Source: Helicocarpus griseus UAMH5409 (lineage: Eukaryota > Ascomycota > Eurotiomycetes > Onygenales > Ajellomycetaceae). From it: a stretch of DNA of 64,000 nucleotides. A program made the position numbers and the translations under genes. The stretch spans positions 62,001-126,000 of the forward strand of contig PDNB01000049.1 in assembly GCA_002573585.1 (NCBI GenBank), read 5' to 3'. Below the pieces are notes generated by a model. That model made no database searches, was not told the origin of the DNA, and saw nothing but the letters and a program-made list of their open reading frames with translations. Below are positions 24,341-33,727 of this stretch, one piece after another; within the stretch, counting starts at the first letter, position 1, and each line of letters opens with the position of its first letter.

Positions 24341-25699
24341 GGCGAAGTAAATAGCAACACAAAAAGAAATAAAGGAAGGTTATTGGCCTTTTTTATCAGC
24401 CCACTTGGACGGCACTTGGTATCATTGAGACCCTGAGAGAGATGAGAAATTGTTATACCTCACATAGGGGATAGCAACAAGTTAATATAAGATCTTCCCG
24501 GACAGATCGAACATCAACCACAACGGGCGGGTGGATGCTCCCTGTAAATTGATACCCCGCCTTAACGCTGCTCGGCTGCCACATACTATTGCAGCTAGAT
24601 AAAAGCCAATCTCCCAACGATCGAATTTGTCTTCTTGTTAACGAGGTAAGTGCAACACCCACCCTGCCAGCAGAATACCTGGTGGGGAATCATCAATTCC
24701 ATCATCCAACTAAAACTTTAATATGCACCAAGCTGACAGTTGGAGATGCCGGGGTGAAAATGCTAAAGCAGAATGACTGCACTGAGGGCAGCTTCAACTC
24801 AATGTCAGGAGCATTTTCCTCGGCCAAACTGGACCAATCGCTCTCACGTTGTCACGTTAGGAATGCCGAAGCTCAATTCAGCCCCATTTCGTGCAGCAGT
24901 GAGGTGGCACTAAGCCAGCCGCGAGATTCTTTAGCAGGACGCTTGTCTCGAATGCAATAACGCAGTTCACTAGATGTGCTATCTTTAGAAACTATTGGCC
25001 ATGACTTGGAGCGTGAAAGCCAACCCATTGACATGAGCTTCCCTTACGATGTTGGTGCCAATTATTATTGTCTGAGAGGTAGGCTGGTACATTGGGTTAC
25101 CAACTTGCAAGTGTATCCCTCAAGAGCGACGAAGAGAGATCATCATGAGCCTTGATGATGTGTTCTCCAGCTTGCTGCGGCCGTGTTTCTGCGGGCCCGA
25201 GCAGGCCTGGGGCCAAAGACAGCGAAGGAGCTCAGCTCAGGATGCGATCTCCACGGGTCTGCAGCTCAAGACACCTAAACTCAGCCTTGCAGGGATCGCT
25301 CTAATAGTTGGCGGAGAAAACCCTTATGAGCGCACTTGGCGGTTGGTTGAACAACCCAAGAAGTTACATCATGTCGACTCCGTGGAGGTTGAGTTGAGAC
25401 CTGACAAGGATGGATGATGTCCAGGCGATGACGGGTTGATCCGGGGAAGGTTGGCTGCAGCTCAACAGGTCTTGGCAACGCTAGCCGTTCGGAGACAGAC
25501 ACCGGAACAGCATTGTTCCAGCTTGAAGCTCTACCAAAGCCGCCCGGGCGTCGTTGCATCATCAGCACCAGCATCACCGTCGAAGGCATAACATTCTTTC
25601 GCGCCAAATGAGATTATATTCCTGTATGATTGCCTCGGTTGTCAGCAACGTCGTTTTTTTATTTCTTTTCACCGTCTCCTAACGCACGAACTTGAAACC
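24341..25699. promoter_or_regulatory. divergent promoter region, acyl-CoA oxidase / GPALPP1-like gene
   Basis: 1.36 kb between two outward-facing starts. It contains CCTCGG at 24818-24823 and 25633-25638. CCTCGG is the known core site for the fungal fatty-acid regulators FarA/FarB in Aspergillus, which fits an acyl-CoA oxidase promoter, but two hits are close to chance expectation. Short open frames here (such as 25145-25417) have no support. Confidence 0.45.
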
Positions 25700-26574
25700 A
25701 TGGCTCCCGCAGCTGGCCCCCAACGGCCGTCATCGCCAGCGGAGAAGCGCAAGCGCGACGAAGACAACGAGACTGATAGTGGCCCGCATCCTTCTCAGGG
25801 AAGCCCTTTGAAAGAAGCAGACGACCGGAGCAAGAAGCCAAGAGTCATTGGACCAACGTTGCCTCCCAATCTCGGAGCAGATGAAGGCAGTAGCAGCAGC
25901 GACAGCGACGATGATTACGGACCTTCCCTACCTCCAACAGGCGCCGATGCCGATTTGGAGGATAGCAAAAGCGCGGCTGGTGCAGAGGAAAGTCGGGCGA
26001 CCTCAAAGGCCGAAGAAGCAAAACCAACCCGACGAGATGATTGGATGCTTCAACCCCCGGACCATGGCGATTGGTCTTCACGTGTCGATCCGACGAAGCT
26101 CAAGTCTCGGAAATTCAACACGGGCAGAAGTGCGGGATCTAAGCCTCTCCCGGGGGCGCCGGTGGCTGGCACTTGGACCGAGACAGCAGAAGAAAAGAGG
26201 AAACGGCTGGAAGCTGAGGTCATGGGTATTAAAGCTCCCGCCAACACCGCGGCAGAGCCAGGAATTGAGGGCTCTGAACATGACGCTGCGATGTCGAAAC
26301 GAGTACGAGAATACAACGTAGGTTTACTCCCTGTGCAGTTGGAACGGGGAAATTCACTAACGAATTGCTACAGGAAAAGAAGAGAGGAAAAACATTGTAT
26401 GCGCAACATCAGTCTCAGGACTCGAAAGAGGAGGAGGATGACCCTAGCGCCCGTCCTTTCGATAAAGAGAAGGATATCCGTGGGCCGACTAAGATTAACC
26501 ATGCGCAAAGACGAGAGTTGCTCAACCGTGCCTCTGATTTCAACACTCGGTTCTCCGGAGGGAAGTTCCTGTGA
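25700..26574 (+). CDS. GPALPP1: GPALPP motif-containing protein (DUF3752), GPALPP1-like
   Basis: Small nuclear protein of the GPALPP1/DUF3752 family, whose function is poorly known. Two exons, 25700-26317 and 26374-26574, give 272 residues. Two GPxLPP motifs are seen: VIGPTLPPN and YGPSLPP, with an acidic serine run (SSSSDSDDD) between them. The family C-terminal block follows: DWMLQPP, KFNTGRS, TWTETAEEKRKRLEAEVMG, then PFDKEKDIRG and LNRASDFNTRFSGGKFL at the end. The start opens with MAPAAGPQRP in a good context (ACCATGGC). Basic KRKRDE and KKPRVI segments probably direct nuclear import. Confidence 0.92.
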
Positions 26575-29310
26575 TATCTTTAGTTGCGATATATTTTCCA
26601 ATTCTCATCAGAATGGTCGTCGATTTGACTAGTTCCGGTATCAGCCAATCACTTACATTGAAAAAGAAGTTCTCGGGTCAATAGGTTCATCCGGCAACAA
26701 CATCAAGCACGCGTTTTTGCACAGGATAGCCTCAATTGTGTGAAATGTCTAGGTAACGGTACGCCAACTACGAATCCGTACGCCCATAGCCCTCTGCATC
26801 TGTCCCAGAGTCCGGCGGGACACTCTTCCTAGCGGTCTGGAAATCCCGGCGCAATGGACTGAGCAAACGATATATTTCGTTTCATGCATCACCGATGCAC
26901 CGACTTTTCATGGAGACATCGGATGCGAAACGTGGCGAACAGGTGCCCAGCGACTAGGTCATACATAAAATGAAGACCTCTGTTCGCAAGCGTTATGGCC
27001 CGTGCCTCTATCTACAACCTATCCCGGAGATTGTCAATTTGGGGTTCTAGCCGCAAACTCACCGTCCGGTTAAGTTAATCGAGGCGAGCTTATCCGGATC
27101 TCGCTATTTCGCCTTAACATGAGTTCAACTATTTGCCAAAAGATTATACGTGATCTCAAAAGGTATCGGCCTTTTTTAGTCAATTATGTACATACATGAC
27201 GCGGATATATGCTCAAGCATATTATTACCTTTCAATCTTACACACGCTTATCCACCGGATCTTGTGCTATGATATTCAAGAGGTCACTGCTGGGCCTTTC
27301 AAGTCCCCTTTAGGCAACGCATTATGATAAGGTTCCCGTGCCACTGCCGACTAGATCATTAGGGTTTTGATGCTTGCCTTGTTACGGCTATCTACGGACT
27401 TTAAACGGAAACGAAGCCCTTGGGGAGGTTCGAGGACGTACGCGAGTTGGAACCTGGTGGGTCGCAACGCAATCGCTCTGGAACGATTGGTTCTGAGATA
27501 TTAGAGTTTTGGCTTTTGTATATTTGCCGGAGAGAAGCCACCTGCTACAGATCACAAAAGCCTTGGGATTTATTTACGCGCCCCTCGGTTTAGGTATTCT
27601 TTTCTGGTTCCAGAAAGGCATGGCTCTCTTGAAGAATATTGATACGTATAAACTCAAATCTGCGGTCGAAAACGGGATGGTCTAAGGTAAAGAGTCCTTA
27701 GATAGGTTGCATACAACTGCGCTAAAGGAGGAAAAGGCTCATACACCCCCTGGCGATTAATGAATTAGGGTTGAAGAAGATCACATGAGCGAAGATCCCC
27801 CTGTCCGTTGATTGACCAATGAACTGTCCTAGTTTCTGTCACAATTCGGCTGACATTCCCAAGATGGACTGGGCAACTCCATAGTGGCTGAGGTCGACAA
27901 CTTAGCCGAGCTCGCTCAGCCAACGTCAACCCTTCAACGTCCACTCATCGTCGCTAAATATATTAACTGGCCACCCTGCTCTATTTGTGGTGGCATTCTT
28001 TATCGAACATTTCTCAACAGGAACATGGAAACGAACTCAGGCTTGCTTGTTTCAGCACGGAGACGTAAAAGGCCAAGGCACCTCCCACGTTCTCTCTTCG
28101 AACTCAGGGGCCCAAGGGCTAGCTAACATGGTCCTATGATTGAAGTCTTCAGGCTTATAGGGGTCAAGTTGCTAGGCCTCTGAAGAATTCTTTTTGAGGT
28201 CGAGACCTTTGGTAAGATCAAGGTATACCGGGTTGTCGGAGCGACTACTTGCACACTCCTCCGGGTATCGGTGCTGAAAGACCCTTGAAGTATCTCTATA
28301 CCCGGATGGCTCATATGACCAGGAACAAACGTGGGTAAAATTGCGGGGTCCGGGGAAATGCACTATGTTACCCGGCTGGGATGGAGCCCGAGATAAGCAG
28401 ATGCAGGAAAATATGTTGTTTTGACGCAGAACATACTGTATCCGTTGTCCCAAACTTGAATGGATAATCAACGTTCTTACTGCACTCTTTTTTTTCTTTT
28501 CTGTCATTTTTCTTTGCTCTATCGTCGGTTTATCTATTGACAATGCCTCCAGGGTTGGTGTTATCCTTTTTAACATCCTCATGGTTCCAGAAGCAATCGC
28601 GGGCTCAAATAATTACTCACAGGGAGGGATCCTTCAAGAAGAATCCCCCGCTTTTGCTTTACTTCGGGTCCATTGATGGTTCAAGGGTTGAGGATATTAT
28701 CCACCTGTAACCTGGCTGCTTCTCGCAGATTCTTCAGTCTACCCTGTGAGCCATGTGCCACGCCTGCAGTCTGCAGCGATAGCATTACAACACTGCAGAA
28801 TAGCGCATTGATGCGCAGGCATCAGGCGTGGGATATACCCTATACACGGACATCCCGGACCGTACTCCTATTTTCATTGAGGCATCTTGTTGATACCAAG
28901 ATGCTAGTTCGAGCACATTTGGCTTCTTCACCCATCTTTGAGGGCTAGAAACAATGGCCATGAAAGCCCAGCTGTCTAGTAGTTTCTACGAACCAGCCAA
29001 CCCACCTCTGGTAACACGCGCTCAAGAGCATTGGCCGGTTTGTTCACATTCACGTTCAAAAGAGGATCCTACCACTTATTTTGCCGCGGAACCATGACAT
29101 CCGTTCCTACCGATGCTGGGATACAAAAGCCGGTCTGATCTCGAAAACGAAAGATGATTTCCATTTTTCTCTTTCCCTTCGCTGAGCATTGCGAACGCCA
29201 AGCCCGGCTCTTATTCATATACATAATATAAAGAAAACGCATATAAAACCCCAATCTATTTCTACTTTGCATCTCGTCAGTACCCAACGAGCAAATCCCA
29301 GTCCACGAGG
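26575..29310. other. 2.7-kb gene-free region upstream of the LPMO gene
   Basis: No open frame here shows family resemblance, codon continuity or credible splice partners. I looked for a tRNA T-arm and for flanking direct or inverted repeats and saw nothing convincing. The last 100 bases hold TATA-like elements for the LPMO gene. The rest may be a decayed element, a non-coding transcript or plain spacer. Confidence 0.5.
29242..29248 (+). promoter_or_regulatory. TATA box of the LPMO gene
   Basis: TATAAAA lies 63 bp before the LPMO start codon, with a second AATATAAAG just upstream (29226-29234). The spacing implies a very short 5' leader. Confidence 0.5.
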
Positions 29311-30176
29311 ATGCTCCCTGTCCCGGCACTCGCGCTCCTTGCCGGTTTAATATCCATCCCCCAGGTGTCTGCCCATGGATATGTGACCGGCATCACAGTC
29401 GGCGGCACCTAGTATGTCGATCTCCCGAAACCCCCCCCCCCCCAATCTAACTATCCATGGGAAAACATACTCCCTCTCGTAAAGTAAAAAAGGCAAAAAC
29501 AACTTATACTCACCCTCCTAACTACAGTCATGGCGGCTGGCTCGCCGACCGCTACCCCTACATACCCAACCCCCCCGACGTCGTCGGCTGGTCCACCACA
29601 GTAACCGACAACGGCTTCGTCTCCCCCGACCAATTCTCCAGCGACGCGATAGTCTGCCACCGCGGCGCCGCTCCCGGCGCAATCGCCGCCACCGTTTCCG
29701 CCGGCAGCACCGTCTCGCTGCACTGGAACACCTGGCCCGAGTCGCACCACGGCCCCGTGATCGAATACATGGCTCCGGTCTCGGGCGACTGGTCGAGCAT
29801 CAACAAGGGCAGTCTGCGCTGGGTCAAGACGGCAGAGCGCGGGCTGATTTCCGGCTCGAACCCGGGGTTCTGGGCCACGGACCAGCTCATTGCGAACAAT
29901 AATACGTGGACGACGACGATTCCGGGCAATCTGGCGCCGGGGAGGTATGTGTTGCGCCATGAGCTGATTGCGCTGCACTCGGCGGGGAATGCGAATGGGG
30001 CGCAGAGTTATCCGCAGTGTGTTAATTTGGAGGTTACGGGCGGTGGCGGGTCGCGCCCTGGGGGTGGGGTGTCGGCCACCTCGTTTTATAGGGCGAATGA
30101 TCCGGGGATTCTTTTTAATCTTTATGGGCAGTTTAGTAGTTATCCGATGCCCGGGCCGGCTTTGTGGAGGGGGTGA
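29311..30176 (+). CDS. AA9 lytic polysaccharide monooxygenase (former GH61)
   Basis: Secreted copper enzyme that oxidatively cuts cellulose or related glucans. Two exons, 29311-29411 and 29528-30176, give 249 residues. The signal peptide (1-21) ends in VSA, leaving His22 as the new N-terminus and first arm of the histidine brace. His107 in WPESHHGPVIEY is the second brace ligand. RHELIALHSA supplies the conserved second-shell His184, and AQSYPQC supplies the axial Tyr195. There is no cellulose-binding module or linker; the protein ends soon after a Gly/Arg stretch. The intron (29412-29527) contains a run of 13 cytosines. It stands alone, with no other cellulase gene nearby. Confidence 0.93.
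29431..29443 (+). repeat. 13-nt cytosine homopolymer inside the LPMO intron
   Basis: Thirteen consecutive C between the donor and the branch region of the only LPMO intron. Such runs are unstable in replication and error-prone in sequencing, so the exact length is doubtful. Confidence 0.9.
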
Positions 30177-30628
30177 GTTGATCGTTATTGGATAAGAGAG
30201 AGGATTGTTGAATCTGACACTGTAGGGATGAGTCTGTATGTGGGGGTGAAGTGGCTAAATATCTTCTTTGTCGCAGGATAGTTTTGTTTATATGCATGTC
30301 CTTGTGGATGCTACTTTATATATGAACTGACTAGTCCTCTGTCAATCATGGAACTTTGCCCTGTTATCAAGAATTACTTTTCCGCGCCCGCAATAAACGT
30401 AGATACGCCTGCAGTACCCTTGCCGAACGCCGATAGAAATACATATGGAATGTAGGTACATTAACTCATATCCAAAATTCATCAAGAAAGTAACTCTATC
30501 CCAAACACGCTAACTAATATGTTGATAATCCAACTCGATCACCTTCGCGCCATTCGCACCTCAATATATAATCTGGCAACTCCAAAACCTCGGAAACTGT
30601 GCACGCTTCCATCCAAAAAAAGTAAACC
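30177..30628. other. convergent 3' intergenic region
   Basis: 452 bp between the stop of the LPMO gene (plus) and the stop of the next gene (minus). Probably two 3' UTRs. Nothing else is recognised. Confidence 0.6.
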
Positions 30629-32493
30629 CTAATCCACAAACCTCGTGTGCTTCGGCCTAGGCGGTGCGTCCAACTCATCATATCGTGCACTGTACCTCCG
30701 TCCTTTCGTATCCACCACCCGCGGGTCAACATCATCGTACCGAGAATTAAAGTCCTCAGATCGTCTATGTCTCGAGTGGCTGCGCCTTCGTGACGGACTG
30801 CGTTCACGGCGAGACGAGTAGCGTTCCGGGCTATAATCGGAATCATCCCGACGGGAATGACGGACATAAAAGTATGAAGGGTAATCGGTTTCCCCTGCGA
30901 CGGAAAGGTTAGAATATCTTCCAAGAAGGTCTTTTATAAACACTAACTTCGAGGAGGCCGCTCACGCTCCTCTGAGTATCTCCTATTCTCACGCGCATAT
31001 TGGGTGTGATGCGGCGTATAGTAGCTCGGTTGAGAAGGAGGAGCGTATTTTTGGCTTGCATCATTCCCTTGATAGACCCTACCATGACCTTGCGGTTCTA
31101 CCCGAATACTAGGACTGGGTTCGTTGACTCGCTGATTCCCATTATAATAAGTTCGCGGTGCCCTTTCTGGAGCAGGGTGATGAGAATCAGGATGAGTTGG
31201 GATTGCCGCGTTCTTATTAGGGCAATGAGAGTGAACATACTGGTTGCACTGATGTCCTTGGTTGCATGAACAGTGTACATGGTTGGTCGGCGGGACGTAC
31301 TGGCCGGGAGCGACAGGTTTACTAGAAGTTGCGCATCAGCCAAGGTATACGTTGTGGACAATCCTGAGCACCTACTATTGACCATCTGCATAGGTATACA
31401 GGGTTGGCGGAGCTTGGACGTACGGAGCATCCTGTTGGGCTTCTGGGGGAGGTTGTGGAATTGTATACCCAGTGTTATTAGTATTCCCAGTTGCATAGAC
31501 GTTGGCTCCACTACTGGGAGGCTGGTATCTGGGCAGATGCCCCTGGGGGTAACTGTTCGACGTATTTACCACGCCCTGGCTCGGGTCGTAAACGCCGTGT
31601 CCAACAGGCTTCACAGTGTAGGCAGAGTTTCTATCATTCTCCACATCACTGGTATAGTATCTATCGTTGGAGCTCCGCTTCGTAAAACGTCTCCTTCCCC
31701 TTCTTTCCTCCTTCTTATGACTATGGCTCTTCCTTCTAATCGGTACATCGCTATCACTGCTGCTGCTGCTGCTAGTGCTGTCATCACAACTGTCCTCGCT
31801 AGATGAGTAGTGGATATGGCACTTCCTACGCCTCCTGCGAACACGAGTAGAGCAGATACATTTTTCTGGGGTATTTGGGCGAGCAGGTTGGCTCATCGGC
31901 TGCCATTGATTTGGAAAACCAGGGCATGAGTTTCCGGGAACCAAAACGTATACTGTTCCATTCCGCCCTAATTTCGAAACTTCCTCTGCAGTCGAAATAA
32001 CAAAGGGCGGACAAGGTGTAGCCTGCATCATATTATCAGGCTGGTTTTGGAGAAATGGCTGAGACTGGGGTTGTGATTGCGGTTGCTGGGTTTGCAGTTG
32101 CGGCTGATCATATGGCGGCACTGGTATCTGCGGGGTTTTGGGAGGACCTTGTTGCTCGAATCCGCTGTTGTCTGGATAATGAGTATATCTGTGTGAATCT
32201 GGGTTTCGGTGCGAAGTTGGGCGATGATTAAATAGAACACCTGCTAGCAAAGCACCAGGAGATTTGATCTTTCTTGGTCGACGAACAAATGCGGCTCTCC
32301 CCGACGGTAGCCTTTGCAGATACAGCCCGCCTGGTTCCATATGGGAAGAGAAAGATGTGCTAGATGTGCTATGTGAATAAGCTCGACAGTCAGACACATC
32401 TCAACACACTCGCTTTCACTGCTGGATGGCAAGTACAGACCAGGTCGGGGTACTCCCGCTAGAGCTATCGCTTGATTCGCCTTGGTAAGTCAT
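30629..32493 (-). CDS. large disordered protein, Gln/Pro-, His/Cys- and Arg/Ser-rich, unknown function
   Basis: Four exons, 32493-32441, 32368-31376, 31321-30948 and 30894-30629, give about 561 residues with every junction in frame. No domain is recognised. In order: a serine-rich start (MTYQGESSDSSSGSTP), a basic patch (FVRRPRKIKSP), a Q/P-rich stretch, a short ordered-looking segment (STAEEVSKLGRNGTVYVLVPG), then CICSTRVRRRRRKCHIHYSS with an acidic serine run. Next comes a His/Cys cluster (HVHCSCNQGHQCNQYVHSHC) and an Arg/Ser-rich tail (ERSPSRRRSHSRHRRS). The SR-like tail suggests RNA or nuclear association (inference). The start is uncertain: the same frame stays open upstream to an ATG at 33111. 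Lies in tandem with another disordered-protein gene. Confidence 0.65.
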
Positions 32494-33727
32494 TGTCGGC
32501 GGCCCAGAATACTTTGGGGCAACTCTAGAGAAAACCGTAAAGAAGCGCGAGCGAGTAGGACGGGTCTCAGGGTTGGTATACGGGAATATCAGTAAAAAGG
32601 GCCAACCCCCGGTTACTCCTGCAGAATAGCGCACCGGAAAGCCGCAGTTGCCACAGCCTCGCAGAATAAGCTCTCGACTCGGGGGAAGTTTCGACTCTGT
32701 TGGATAGGCTGTTCTTCGGTTACGATATTCCGAGTAGAGGCAGGGAAAGATAGATACGGCTGCAGACACGGAGAGGCCTTGAAACAGCATCACCAGCAAA
32801 AGCAAAGAAAATGCATGTTGGCGGGAAATGCCAACATCACGCATAGTTATAGTTATCAGAAGCCAGTTATCATAAAATGCTTTGATAACAGATTGCGCAC
32901 AAAGAGGTAGCAGGAGGCGAAACTTGTCGCAGAATATCAGCGACGGTCTCTCGAACAGGATTAACAAAGAGCACAGTGGGTTCTTCTCGATAACAGTCAT
33001 GATACTTTTCCAGAGGATATTATTGGAGACAGCATAGCGCTCCCACTTCGTCATAGAGCTAGTAAGTAAGCTCTGGAGTTCTTCAAACTTGCTGGGTTGA
33101 AACAGAATCATTCATTGTTCCTGCATGAGGTAACATGGCCGGGGACGGCCAGCTGCATCCTTCACACTCGGAGCAGAGTAACTGGCTGATGTTGAGATCA
33201 TTCTTTGATCCGAGCATTCTTTATGCATATGAGATCCCTTCCCTTTATTCGCATGTTGGGCGAATGACGAAGGCGGCCTTTTGTTGGGGTTGGGTTTCCC
33301 GGGGTTTGAAAAGCTCAAAGAAATCGGTTGGCTTCAAAGTTGAAAATAGAAGCAACTTAGTTTTGATCATACCAGTTATCCCCGCCGAAGGATAAAGCCA
33401 ATACTAAAGGGTAACTCAAATAAAACGCCTAGGAAAGAGTTGAGATAGCAGATATCAGCATGTGATGATGATGATGTTGATGATGATGATAATGGGGAAG
33501 GAGTCTTTGTAAATGTTTAGAATCTAGCAGATCTGCTCCAAATGATACTAGTACTGTAGACGAGTCAGATGGTAACCAATCCTTCGAACTTATTCTACTA
33601 GTAGTTACCAGCTTGGACCAATGTTGACAGTTTGCTCCATCCTTCTTGAGAATAACCTAGAACACGCACCTCTTCTATCTATGCCACCTTTCAAACCACG
33701 TCATGCCCAAAAGCACTACTGCATCCT
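32494..33727. other. intergenic between two tandem disordered-protein genes
   Basis: 1.23 kb. The part up to 33111 is open in frame with the downstream gene for 206 codons on the minus strand, and may be an N-terminal extension or leader. The rest holds a (TGA)n microsatellite (33463-33492) and no other feature. Confidence 0.5.
33463..33492. repeat. TGA trinucleotide microsatellite
   Basis: A run of TGATGATGATGATGTTGATG type with one interruption, about 30 bp, in the non-coding stretch between the two disordered-protein genes. Confidence 0.85.

Noticed and set aside
25145..25417. 90-codon frame in the acyl-CoA oxidase / GPALPP1 divergent region
   Set aside because: Overlapped by an equally long antisense frame, with no family resemblance or splice signals.
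27440..27470. GGTTCGAGGAC resembling a tRNA T-arm
   Set aside because: No matching acceptor stem or anticodon arm could be folded around it.
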